From the NCBI GenBank assembly GCA_015058145.1, contig SVCX01000011.1:1-35608 (forward strand): a stretch of DNA of 35,608 nt. The letters are read 5' to 3'. Origin of the DNA: Clostridiales bacterium (lineage in GTDB: Bacteria; Bacillota; Clostridia; Peptostreptococcales; Anaerovoracaceae). The notes below the pieces were generated by a model. The model saw only the letters and a list, made by a program, of their open reading frames with translations. It was not told the origin of the DNA and searched no databases. The translations under genes were made by a program, and so were the position numbers. Of this stretch, positions 1 through 7,974 are shown piece by piece. The stretch's first letter is position 1; the number at the start of each line of letters is the position of its first letter.

Positions 1-933
1 GCGTGGCAGGAGATCGTCCGGATCGCCGTAGTCGCACTTGCCGAGGGCAATCAATGCTCTGCGACGGATGCCGCGGTCCACATACTCAATTTGGTGTCCG
101 AAGGCATCAAAGCCTCTCTCGCCAACTGGGTGAGACGGCTTATCTTTCACTTCGATAACCTCCGCCTGCAGTGTGAAGATATCCTGGTGCATATCGCTCA
201 GATTGTAGCCGTAGAGCACCGGCAGGTCGTAGGCGAGCAGAATCGCTTCTCCGATGCGGAGCATGTCTACGCGCTCCGGCAGATTGCCGTCAAGGACTCT
301 CATGAAGGAACTGGTCGCGCCGCCGGAAACGACTTCCAGCTTGCGGCCGATTTTCGATTCGATGTTCTCCGCGATTGCGATGAGCTCGTTGATTTTCTCC
401 GGAGTGGCGACGATGGAACCGTAACAGCCGACGTTGAAGCCAACGCCTGCGAGATGCAGATTTGTAAGTTCATTTTCTACTGCAAGCGCAGCGTCTGCCA
501 TCTCATCCTTATCCCACCAGCCTTCGCGCAGGTCGCCGCAGTCAGCCATGAGAATGACGTTGTGGGTTTTGCCCTGCAAGCCGGCCTGTCTGTTCAGCTC
601 TTCCAGAACGACCATCTCGCTGTTGAGACTGTAGTCGCAGTACTTCACGATGTCCTCTGCTTCGCTGAGCATCGGAATGCGCACCATGAGGAGAGGGGTC
701 TTAAATCCTTCTTCCTTGAGGGCTGCCAGTTGTTCGAGACGCGAGGAAGCGATGTACTTCACGCCTGCTTTCTCGTACTCTCTGGCGCAGGGAACGAGCC
801 CCGTGCAGCCCTTGATGACGCCGGCGATTTCTACGCCTTCTTTCGCGCAGAGATCCTGGACGTAGTCTATGTTATGCCTGAGCTTGCCCAGGTCCACTAC
901 CAGCTTCGGATAGCCGTGTTTGATATATGCCAT
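1..933 (-). CDS. orr: Ornithine/alanine racemase family PLP enzyme (C-terminus off window)
   Basis: The visible 311 codons form an alanine-racemase N-terminal-type PLP barrel. The PLP lysine is probably K41, in the VIKGCTG stretch, and a GGAT motif near residue 205 and an RIGEAI motif near 227 fit the phosphate-binding side. This single-barrel type with a short C-terminus is typical of clostridial ornithine racemase (L- to D-ornithine, first step of the reductive ornithine branch). Known family members run to about 350 residues, so about 40 are missing. An AGGAG box lies 8 nt upstream of the ATG. The gene is divergent from the homoserine-dehydrogenase-like gene. No other ornithine-fermentation gene (ora, ort, ord) is in view, so the substrate is inferred; alanine or another amino acid is possible. 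Confidence 0.75.
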   Translation of the reverse strand, partial: MAYIKHGYPKLVVDLGKLRHNIDYVQDLCAKEGVEIAGVIKGCTGLVPCAREYEKAGVKYIASSRLEQLAALKEEGFKTPLLMVRIPMLSEAEDIVKYCDYSLNSEMVVLEELNRQAGLQGKTHNVILMADCGDLREGWWDKDEMADAALAVENELTNLHLAGVGFNVGCYGSIVATPEKINELIAIAENIESKIGRKLEVVSGGATSSFMRVLDGNLPERVDMLRIGEAILLAYDLPVLYGYNLSDMHQDIFTLQAEVIEVKDKPSHPVGERGFDAFGHQIEYVDRGIRRRALIALGKCDYGDPDDLLPR

Positions 934-966
934 GTTTTATTCTCCTTATCTTTTAATACTGCAGTC

Positions 967-976
967 AGTATATCAC
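967..976 (-). promoter_or_regulatory. Extended -10 promoter for the racemase gene
   Basis: On the minus strand TATACT (967-972) is preceded by TGA, giving a TGn-extended -10. No convincing -35 is visible. It is about 35 nt from the start codon and its SD. Confidence 0.4.
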
Positions 977-1038
977 AAACATATATGCAAAAGCAGAAAA
1001 ATACAGTAAACTTACAGCAGGAAAGAGAGGAGATATTC

Positions 1039-2049
1039 ATGAAAACAGTGCGCATCGCCCTGATCGGGTACGGAAACGTAGGAAAAGCCTTTGCGGAGAT
1101 GCTTCGCCGCAAGGAAGAATACATCCGCAACACTTACCATGCGAAAGCAGTCATCACGGCTATCTGCACGGCAACGCGAGGCGGCGTCATAAAGCCGGAG
1201 GGTATCGACACGCAAACCCTCACCGACGAGATGTTCGACAAGGGGCTGGATGCTTTTGCAGTGATCGAGTCCGGAGAGTATGACATCATGATTGAGCTGA
1301 CGCCAATCAACATCATGACCGGGCAGCCGGCCACAGACCATGTCCGCCGGGCACTGCAACTGGGAAAGCATGTCATCACGGCGAACAAAGGCCCGGTCGC
1401 ATGGCGTTACCGTGAGCTGCGGGATCTGGCGCAGGAGCAGGGCGTTGGATTCTGTCATGAGGCGACGGTCATGGACGGAACGCCGGTGTACAACCTGACG
1501 AAGGAAACGCTGAAGGGGTGTCGGATCACAGAAGTCAGCGGCATCTTCAATGCGACGACGAATTTCATCCTGACGGAGATGGAACAGGGCGTCAGTTTTG
1601 AAGACGCGGTGGAAGAAGGACGTAGACAGGGGTTCGTGGAAGCGGATGCCAGCATGGACATCGATGGCTGGGATGCGGCGGCCAAACTGACGGCGCTGAT
1701 GAACGTGCTGATGGATGTGGAGATCACGCCTCTCGAAATCGACCGGACGGGCATCGGCGAAATCACAAAGGCGGATATCGATGCGGCGAGAAAGCAGGGG
1801 AAGCGAATCAAACTTCTCTGCCGAGGAAGGGTGGAAGACGGAAAACCAGTCGGCGTCGTCAGGCCTACGCTCGTGGACGAACATACGCTGCCGGCCATCA
1901 TGGACGCGACGTCCTCCTATGTGACCATCGACACGGATCTCATGGGTGCGACGACAGTCATCGAAGAACCCTTCGAGCCGGAGATCGATCATACGGCTTA
2001 CGGCGTGCTGAGCGATGTACTGCGGATCCTGTCGGATTTTTATAAGTAG
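1039..2049 (+). CDS. Homoserine dehydrogenase-like protein (no ACT domain)
   Basis: 336 residues. The N-terminal Rossmann motif GYGNVG lies at 10-15 and the ITANKGPVA segment carries K117. The homoserine dehydrogenase catalytic block EADASMDIDGWDAAAK spans 201-216, where D212 and K216 match the family's catalytic Asp/Lys. The protein ends after the catalytic domain and lacks the C-terminal ACT domain of threonine-regulated forms. The ATG is chosen because GAGAGGAG lies 6-7 nt upstream; the open frame further 5' is antisense to the racemase. It should reduce aspartate-semialdehyde to homoserine, but short paralogues of this kind may act on related amino-aldehydes. It is followed by a terminator and is apparently monocistronic. 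Confidence 0.8.
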   Translation: MKTVRIALIGYGNVGKAFAEMLRRKEEYIRNTYHAKAVITAICTATRGGVIKPEGIDTQTLTDEMFDKGLDAFAVIESGEYDIMIELTPINIMTGQPATDHVRRALQLGKHVITANKGPVAWRYRELRDLAQEQGVGFCHEATVMDGTPVYNLTKETLKGCRITEVSGIFNATTNFILTEMEQGVSFEDAVEEGRRQGFVEADASMDIDGWDAAAKLTALMNVLMDVEITPLEIDRTGIGEITKADIDAARKQGKRIKLLCRGRVEDGKPVGVVRPTLVDEHTLPAIMDATSSYVTIDTDLMGATTVIEEPFEPEIDHTAYGVLSDVLRILSDFYK

Positions 2050-2070
2050 TAATTACGGCAAGGCTCTTCG

Positions 2071-2099
2071 TTGACACTGACTGACAATTCATGTAGAAT
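2071..2099 (+). promoter_or_regulatory. Promoter of greA-lysS
   Basis: TTGACA (2071-2076), 17 bp, TAGAAT (2094-2099), with TG immediately before the -10. Transcription should start near 2105-2107, inside the left arm of the terminator hairpin that follows. Confidence 0.75.
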
Positions 2100-2101
2100 G
2101 G

Positions 2102-2128
2102 AAGCACTCGCAGGCCGAGTGCTTTTTT
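2102..2128 (+). terminator. Rho-independent terminator of the homoserine dehydrogenase-like gene
   Basis: Stem AAGCACTCG / CGAGTGCTT (2102-2110 / 2116-2124), loop CAGGC, then a T run to 2128. It overlaps the predicted start site of the greA promoter, so new transcripts would lack much of the left arm and escape termination. Confidence 0.85.
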
Positions 2129-2203
2129 AGTATTTTTTGTGCGCAAAAAATGGCCGCGGCCGGAGTAAAAAAGCGTTCTTTATGCGCGAAAAAGGAGTAG
2201 AAA

Positions 2204-2689
2204 ATGGAAGAATTCATGAATGAAGAATTACTGCTGACGCAGGAAGGTTACGACAACATCGTTGCCGAGCATGACGAACTGGTTTCAGTGAAACGTGCGG
2301 AAGTTGCAGAGAGAATCAAAGAGGCGATTTCCTACGGAGATATTTCCGAGAACGCCGAGTACGACTCTGCGAAAAACGAACAGGCCGAACTGGAAGAGCG
2401 CATCCACCAGCTGGAGGAGATGCTCAGAAAGGCCAAGATCGTTCAGGAAGAAGATGTGAAAGGCGACAAGGTCAACATCGGCCTTAAAGTTACAGTCAAG
2501 GATATAGATACAGGAGACAAAGAGGTATTCTCTATAGTTGGCGCCACGGAATCAGATCCGTTCAATGGCAAAATCTCTACAGAATCCTCGGTTGGTAAAG
2601 CGCTCATTGGCAAGAAAAAAGGTGAGACGGTAGCGATTGAAGTTCCGGATGGAATCATCAACTACAAGATCATGAAAATCGAGAAGTAA
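2204..2689 (+). CDS. greA: Transcription elongation factor GreA
   Basis: 161 residues, the usual GreA length. An N-terminal antiparallel coiled coil (about 20-85) includes the ISYGDISENAEYDSAKNEQ stretch, whose acidic D and E residues at the coiled-coil tip reach the RNA polymerase active site and stimulate transcript cleavage. The C-terminal FKBP-like domain (about 90-161) binds polymerase. AAAGGAG lies 6 nt upstream of the chosen ATG; a second ATG four codons later is less well placed. It is followed after 35 nt by lysS, a common clostridial pairing, and is driven by the promoter at 2071. Confidence 0.97.
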   Translation: MEEFMNEELLLTQEGYDNIVAEHDELVSVKRAEVAERIKEAISYGDISENAEYDSAKNEQAELEERIHQLEEMLRKAKIVQEEDVKGDKVNIGLKVTVKDIDTGDKEVFSIVGATESDPFNGKISTESSVGKALIGKKKGETVAIEVPDGIINYKIMKIEK

Positions 2690-2724
2690 GCAAAAGCAAT
2701 AAACAAGTTGGAAAGGACATAACA

Positions 2725-4689
2725 ATGAGCGAAGAGAGAACAGATTTTGAAATAACAGAACAGGAAAGAAACGAGCAGTCGCAGATCAGACGTGACAAGT
2801 TGGCCGAGCTGCAGGCGGCTGGCCGCAACCCGTTCCTCCAGGAGACCTGGGATCAGGACGCCTACTCACAGGATATCAAGGACAACTTCGAGCAGTATGA
2901 CGGCAAGGAAGTATCCATCGCCGGCAGAATGATGGCGAAGCGTGTCATGGGCAAGGCCTCCTTCATCGACATCCAGGACTACAAGGGCAGAATCCAGTGC
3001 CACGTCAAGAGAGACGTGCTGGGCACTGACGAATACAAGTGGTTCAAGGCTTCTGATATCGGCGATATCTTCGGAATCGTCGGCAACGTGTTCATGACGA
3101 ACAGGGGCGAGATCACGGTAGAGGTTACCAAGATGGTTCTTCTGTCCAAGTCCCTGCAGGTGCTTCCGGACAAGTGGAGCGGCCTGAAGGATATGGACAT
3201 CAGATACAGACAGCGTTACGTGGACCTGATCGTCAATCCTGAGGTGAGAGAGAGCTTCATCAAGAGAGCTGCCATCATCAAGGAGATCAAGAGAACCATG
3301 GAGGAAGAATTCGGTTATCTGGAAGTCGACACGCCGATCCTGACGACCATCGCCGGCGGCGCGAATGCCAGACCATTCAACACTTTCCACAACACGCTGC
3401 ATCTGCCGATGAAGCTGAGAATTGCCAACGAGCTCTATCTGAAGAGACTGGTCGTCGGCGGACTGGACAGAGTCTATGAGATGGGCAAGATGTTCCGTAA
3501 CGAGGGTATGGACAAGAACCACAACCCTGAGTTTACTTCCATGGAAGCATATTATGCGTACGGCAACATGGAGACAACCATGCGCGTCACAGAAGCGGTC
3601 ATCTCCAACGCTGCAAAGGCAGCCACCGGCAGCATGATCATCAACTACCAGGGCAAAGAGTTCGACCTGACGCCGCCTTGGAAGACCGTGGACATGACGG
3701 ATGCGGTTAGAGATATCACTGGCGTAAACTTCCACGAAATCGACAATGACGAGGACGCCCGCGCGGCGGCTATCGGCTACGGAATGGATGCGGAAGATGT
3801 CGAAGGTCTCTCCAGAGGCAAGCTCATCGCGGAGATGTTCGAAGAATACTGCGAAGACTATCCGGGATTCCTCGATGGACCGATCTTCGTCGTAGGCCAT
3901 CCGGTTGAGATTTCACCGCTGGCCAAGAGAGACCCGAAAGACCCGAGAATCACCAGAAGATTCGAAGCATATATCAATGGATGGGAAGTTGCCAACGCAT
4001 TTTCCGAACTGAACGACCCGATCGACCAGTACGAGAGGTTCGTAGAGCAGCAGCATGAGCTGGACTGCGGTATCGACGACGAGGCGCACCCGATGGATAT
4101 GGACTTCGTCAACGCGCTGGAAGTTGGACTTCCTCCGACAGGCGGACTGGGCATCGGCATCGATAGAGTCATCATGCTCGTCACTGACGCGCCGACCATC
4201 CGAGACGTCATCCTCTTCCCGACCATGAAGCCGCTGGACGAGCCGGGCAAAGCGAAGGCATCTGCGCCGGCTCCGGAGATCGCGGATACCGTTCCTGCGG
4301 AACCGGTTGAAGTTGATTTCTCAAAGGTCGTCATTGAACCGCTCTTCGAAGAGGAAGTGGACTTCGATACCTTCAGCAAGTCGGATCTGCGTGTGGTCAA
4401 GATTCTCGAGTGCAGCGCTGTACCGAAGAGCAAGAAGCTCCTGAAGTTCGTCGTCGACGACGGCGAGAGTAAGGACCGTGTGATCCTCTCCGGCATCCAC
4501 GAATGGTACGAGCCGGAAGAACTGGTGGGCAAGACTGTTCTGGCGATCACGAACCTGCCGGCGAGGAAGATGATGGGCATCGATTCCTGCGGCATGCTGC
4601 TGTCGGCTATCCACGAGGAAGAGGGCAAGGAGATGCTCAACTTCATGATCGTGGACGACAAGATTCCGGCTGGAGCGAAGATATACTAA
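2725..4689 (+). CDS. lysS: Lysyl-tRNA synthetase, class II, with C-terminal tRNA-binding domain
   Basis: 654 residues, against about 490-510 for ordinary bacterial LysRS. The OB-fold anticodon-binding domain is at about 60-165. The class II catalytic core contains motif 2 (MFRNEGMDKNHNPEFTSMEA, about 253-272) and motif 3 (GGLGIGIDRV near 475). After an Ala/Pro/Glu-rich linker (about 505-544), residues 545-654 form a second OB-fold of the Trbp111/EMAP-II type, like the C-terminus of bacterial MetRS (SDLRVVKILE, LPARKMMGIDSCGMLLS). The domain probably raises tRNA affinity. The gene charges tRNA-Lys in the cytoplasm and is cotranscribed with greA. Confidence 0.96.
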   Translation: MSEERTDFEITEQERNEQSQIRRDKLAELQAAGRNPFLQETWDQDAYSQDIKDNFEQYDGKEVSIAGRMMAKRVMGKASFIDIQDYKGRIQCHVKRDVLGTDEYKWFKASDIGDIFGIVGNVFMTNRGEITVEVTKMVLLSKSLQVLPDKWSGLKDMDIRYRQRYVDLIVNPEVRESFIKRAAIIKEIKRTMEEEFGYLEVDTPILTTIAGGANARPFNTFHNTLHLPMKLRIANELYLKRLVVGGLDRVYEMGKMFRNEGMDKNHNPEFTSMEAYYAYGNMETTMRVTEAVISNAAKAATGSMIINYQGKEFDLTPPWKTVDMTDAVRDITGVNFHEIDNDEDARAAAIGYGMDAEDVEGLSRGKLIAEMFEEYCEDYPGFLDGPIFVVGHPVEISPLAKRDPKDPRITRRFEAYINGWEVANAFSELNDPIDQYERFVEQQHELDCGIDDEAHPMDMDFVNALEVGLPPTGGLGIGIDRVIMLVTDAPTIRDVILFPTMKPLDEPGKAKASAPAPEIADTVPAEPVEVDFSKVVIEPLFEEEVDFDTFSKSDLRVVKILECSAVPKSKKLLKFVVDDGESKDRVILSGIHEWYEPEELVGKTVLAITNLPARKMMGIDSCGMLLSAIHEEEGKEMLNFMIVDDKIPAGAKIY

Positions 4690-4718
4690 TTGACACATAC
4701 AAACAACAAGCGTAAAAT
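4690..4718 (+). promoter_or_regulatory. Promoter of the aminotransferase-aldolase-kinase operon
   Basis: TTGACA (4690-4695), 17 bp, TAAAAT (4713-4718). The -10 lies inside the left arm of the terminator palindrome and the -35 begins directly after the lysS stop codon. Confidence 0.7.
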
Positions 4719-4752
4719 GAACTCGTGAATATATATTCACGAGTTCATTTTT
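4714..4752 (+). terminator. lysS terminator, near-perfect 38-bp palindrome
   Basis: The sequence is self-complementary from 4714 to 4751 (core TGAACTCGTGAATAT and its complement, centre at 4732/4733), followed by Ts. It can act on both strands and contains the -10 box of the next operon. Confidence 0.8.
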
Positions 4753-4789
4753 AGTATAGAAACACTTCGGTTTTAAGGAGGAAAAGATA

Positions 4790-6274
4790 ATGGCATATGA
4801 TGGTTTTGCAATTGATGAATATCTGAACGCAGAAGAGATTTGCGAACAGCTGGACGTGCTGAAAGACGGGCCGATCTACGGCGTGAGACCGGAGGCACTG
4901 AAGGAGTACGAAGAAGAGTACTTCGAAAAGAAGTGTCAGGGTTCAAAGTCGCGCATTGAGGAAGCCAGGAAGGTCATTCCGGGCGGCGTGCAGCACAATC
5001 TGGCGTTCAACTATCCGTTCCCGATGGTCATCACGAAGGCGGAGGGAGCGAAGCTCTGGGACATCGACGGCAATGAGTACTACGACCTGCTTCAGGCAGG
5101 CGGCCCGACCGTACTCGGCTCCAATCCGGAGTCTGTCAGGAAAGAAGTCATCGACCTGCTCAACACCTGCGGACCGTCAACGGGACTCTTCCATGAGTAT
5201 GAAGAGAAGCTGGCGAAGCTGATTACGGAACTGGTGCCGTCAGTCGAGATGTTCCGAATGCTCGGCTCCGGAACAGAGGCCGCCATGTGCGCCGCCAGAG
5301 TGGCGAGACTGAAGACGAAACACAAGAACATCCTCAAGATGGGCGGCGCATATCACGGATGGTCGGACCAGGTGGCCTACGGCATCCGCATTCCGGGGAC
5401 AAAGGGCATCCAGTCCAGAGGCATCCCGAGCTACGTCTTCAGCCATACGGATGAATTCTTCCCAGGCGATCTGGACGACCTGGAGAAGAAACTGAAGAGA
5501 CATAAACTGGACGGCGGGACTGCTGCGGTCTATCTGGAACCGGTCGGACCGGAGAGCGGCACCTGGCCGATTTCCAAGGAGTTCGTCAGAGGCGTCGAGG
5601 AACTGGCGCACGCTTACGGCGCGCTCCTGATCTTCGACGAAGTCGTCACAGGATTCCGCATCGGCACCGGCGGCGCCCAGGAGTACTTCGGGGTGGATCC
5701 GGACCTGACCATCTTCGGCAAGGTCATCGCCGGCGGATATCCGGGAGCAGGCGGCATCGGCGGACATCTTGACTGCATGCAGCATCTGGGTGCCGGACTC
5801 GATTCATCCGGAAAGAAAATCAAGAAGGCCCTCTGCGGCGGAACTATGGCGGCGACGCCGATTTCCTGCTGCGCGGGCTACCATACCATAAAGGAAATCG
5901 CCGAGACAAACGCCTGTGAGAAGGCGGGCCGCATGGCAGACAGACTCATGGCGGGACTGAAGGCATCTGCCGCCAAGCACAACCTGCCGTTCGTCATCTT
6001 CAATCAGGGATCCATCTGTCACGTTGACACCGTCGGCACCATGCATTACGCCATCGACTGGAGCAAACCGTGGCAGCTTCCGAAGGTTCTCAAGGAGACG
6101 GGCAGACGCCAGAGGGAAATGGAACACATGGGCGCTGCGTACATGGCGGAAGGCATCGTGACGCTGGCCGGCTCCAGACTCTATACGAGCGCGGCCTATA
6201 CGGAAGAAATGATCGACGATCTCATCGCGCGGTTTGACCGGGTATTCGCCAAGTGCGGCAGACTGGAGGACTAA
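4790..6274 (+). CDS. Class III aminotransferase, glutamate-1-semialdehyde aminomutase-like
   Basis: 494 residues, longer than GSA aminomutase (about 430) because of an N-terminal extension of about 50. PLP-site features: GSGTEAAM (159-166, phosphate contact), AYHGW near 187-191, IFDEVVTGFR with D283, and the Schiff-base lysine K311 in TIFGKVIAGGYP. AAGGAGG lies 8 nt before the ATG. It heads an operon with a class II aldolase, TetR regulator and FGGY kinase. No heme genes are near, so a role in heme synthesis is unlikely; it more probably transfers an amino group to or from a sugar-like or aldehyde substrate of this pathway. Substrate not determinable from sequence. Confidence 0.85.
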   Translation: MAYDGFAIDEYLNAEEICEQLDVLKDGPIYGVRPEALKEYEEEYFEKKCQGSKSRIEEARKVIPGGVQHNLAFNYPFPMVITKAEGAKLWDIDGNEYYDLLQAGGPTVLGSNPESVRKEVIDLLNTCGPSTGLFHEYEEKLAKLITELVPSVEMFRMLGSGTEAAMCAARVARLKTKHKNILKMGGAYHGWSDQVAYGIRIPGTKGIQSRGIPSYVFSHTDEFFPGDLDDLEKKLKRHKLDGGTAAVYLEPVGPESGTWPISKEFVRGVEELAHAYGALLIFDEVVTGFRIGTGGAQEYFGVDPDLTIFGKVIAGGYPGAGGIGGHLDCMQHLGAGLDSSGKKIKKALCGGTMAATPISCCAGYHTIKEIAETNACEKAGRMADRLMAGLKASAAKHNLPFVIFNQGSICHVDTVGTMHYAIDWSKPWQLPKVLKETGRRQREMEHMGAAYMAEGIVTLAGSRLYTSAAYTEEMIDDLIARFDRVFAKCGRLED

Positions 6275-6275
6275 G

Positions 6276-7331
6276 ATGATCTATCAGAAGAAACAAGCGG
6301 AGCAGATACTGCTGAAGGCTTGCCGGGAACTGGTGGAGAGCGGTCTCATAGCCAGAACTTGGGGCAACGTCAGCATACGTCTTTCGAAGGACTATTTTCT
6401 TATTACGCCAAGCGGCAGAGCCTATGAGACGCTGGAGGCGTCTGACCTTGTAACGGTGAAGATTGCGGACCTTTCCTACGAAGGTGATGTGAAGCCTTCC
6501 AGCGAGAAGGAGATCCATGCTTCCGCATATAAGCTAAGGCCGGAAGTAGACTTCGTGGTTCACACCCATCAGTCCAATGCGTCGGCGATCAGTGTTCTCG
6601 GAGAGGATTTTTCGCTGACCGAAACCAACGGCAACCTGAGAGCGGAGAGAATTTCAACAGCTGAGGAACGCAGGGTGCTGGGACCTTCGATCCCAACGGC
6701 CAAGTACGGCCTGTCATCGACGCCGCCCCTTGCAGCCAACGTCAGAAGGGCTATGCGGAGAAATCCGGACTCGAAGGCCATTCTCATGAAGAATCACGGC
6801 GCCATCTGCTTCGGCGCAGATTACGAAGAGGCTTTTCAGGCGGCTTACGCCCTTGAGAAAGTCTGCGGGCGCATCTTTGAAATCCGCTGCGGCTGCAAGA
6901 TGCCGACGGAAGAAGGCGCGCTCCTGGAAGGGGAGATTGACAAAGGCTACATGATGCACGTCAGAACGCCATACGTCCTGCTTATGAGCCGGAGAGGCAA
7001 AGACCTCAAAGCTTATCTGGACGATCAGGCCCAGATCAGCGGGTACATGATTCCGTGCATCGAGCCGGGGGACCGCAAGTCCCTCAGGATGGCAGCGGAA
7101 GAGGGCGGTTCGGTGCTCCTCAAAAACGATGGTGCCCTGGTAATCGCCTCGGATAAGGACGAAGCGGAAGCTGCGGCCATCGTTCTGGAGAAGAACTGTC
7201 AGGCCGCCATGCTGGCACTCAAAAAAGGAATGAAACCTGTGGACAAGTCAAGCGCCGATCTGGAGCACATGTTCTACGTCAAAAAATATTCGAAGCGCAA
7301 AGGGGAAGGACATGCTGAAGAAACTGACTGA
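6276..7331 (+). CDS. Class II aldolase/adducin-family protein with degenerate second half-domain
   Basis: 351 residues. The first domain (about 5-205) has the class II aldolase metal site: H96 and H98 in VVHTHQ, H174 in MKNHGAICFG, and a catalytic-type Glu (E77) in PSSEKEIH. These are features of L-fuculose- and L-ribulose-phosphate aldolases/epimerases. The remainder (about 225-320) looks like part of a second copy: LLKNDGALVIASDKDEAEAAA mirrors MKNHGAICFGADYEEAFQAA, but the metal-binding His is Asp (D285), so it is probably structural or regulatory. The ATG has GGAGGA 5 nt upstream and starts 1 nt after the aminotransferase stop. It likely cleaves the phosphorylated product of the downstream kinase. 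Confidence 0.83.
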   Translation: MIYQKKQAEQILLKACRELVESGLIARTWGNVSIRLSKDYFLITPSGRAYETLEASDLVTVKIADLSYEGDVKPSSEKEIHASAYKLRPEVDFVVHTHQSNASAISVLGEDFSLTETNGNLRAERISTAEERRVLGPSIPTAKYGLSSTPPLAANVRRAMRRNPDSKAILMKNHGAICFGADYEEAFQAAYALEKVCGRIFEIRCGCKMPTEEGALLEGEIDKGYMMHVRTPYVLLMSRRGKDLKAYLDDQAQISGYMIPCIEPGDRKSLRMAAEEGGSVLLKNDGALVIASDKDEAEAAAIVLEKNCQAAMLALKKGMKPVDKSSADLEHMFYVKKYSKRKGEGHAEETD

Positions 7332-7950
7332 AGACCAGCAGGCGCTCATCATTGAGAAGGCCACGTGCGAATTCGCAGAGAAAGGCTACAAAGGCGCAGG
7401 GCTGAGCGCCATCGCGAAGAGCGCCGGCGTCAGCGTGGGCGTCATCTACAAATACTACGCGGACAAGGAAGAACTCTTTCAGGCCTGCGTCAGAAGAAGC
7501 ATCGATTATCTGGACGAGGCGCTGGTTCACGCAGGTGGAGAAGGAAAGACTCTTCCGGAGATGATTCGCGACCTGGTTCACCAGACGCAGACAGCCTGCC
7601 GGGAGCGGCCGGAGTACTTCCGTATGTACCATCAGATTACGGCAAGCGACGATGCGCTGCAGGTGAAACAGCTGGCGGAGATCATCGAACGTCCATCTGC
7701 AAAAGCGTACAGGGACACGATCCGCAAAGCCCAGAAAGAGGGCCTCATCGACGGGCAGCTGGATTCCGGCGCAGGGGCGTTCTTCTTCGACAACCTGATG
7801 ATGATGCTTCATTACGCCTACAGCTGTGTCTATTACAAAGAGAGAATGAATATCTACTGCGGAAAAAAACTCTCAGTCAGTGAGAAAAAGCTGGGCGAGC
7901 AGATGGTCCGGTTTATCCTGAACGGACTGGGGTACAAAGGGGAATATTAA
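7312..7950 (+). CDS. TetR/AcrR-family transcriptional regulator
   Basis: 212 residues with an N-terminal helix-turn-helix (LSAIAKSAGVSVGVIYKYYADKEELF, about 27-52), typical of TetR repressors, and a variable C-terminal ligand domain containing aromatic-rich helices. The start overlaps the end of the aldolase gene by 20 bp with GGGGAAGG upstream, so the two are translationally linked. Being inside the operon it probably senses the pathway substrate and represses the operon. No palindrome typical of TetR was seen at its own promoter other than the terminator dyad. The good TetR-like palindrome at 9660-9689 lies downstream, before the ABC genes, and might be an additional target. Confidence 0.88.
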   Translation: MLKKLTEDQQALIIEKATCEFAEKGYKGAGLSAIAKSAGVSVGVIYKYYADKEELFQACVRRSIDYLDEALVHAGGEGKTLPEMIRDLVHQTQTACRERPEYFRMYHQITASDDALQVKQLAEIIERPSAKAYRDTIRKAQKEGLIDGQLDSGAGAFFFDNLMMMLHYAYSCVYYKERMNIYCGKKLSVSEKKLGEQMVRFILNGLGYKGEY

Positions 7951-7974
7951 GACCGCGGATAAGGAGTGAGACAA

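Noticed and set aside
91-1038. Long N-terminal extension of the homoserine dehydrogenase-like gene
   Set aside because: It is antisense to the racemase; the ATG at 1039 has a good SD and starts at the Rossmann motif.
7966-7974. GTG start for the FGGY kinase
   Set aside because: The GTG lies in the AAGGAG ribosome site; TTG at 7975 is correctly spaced.
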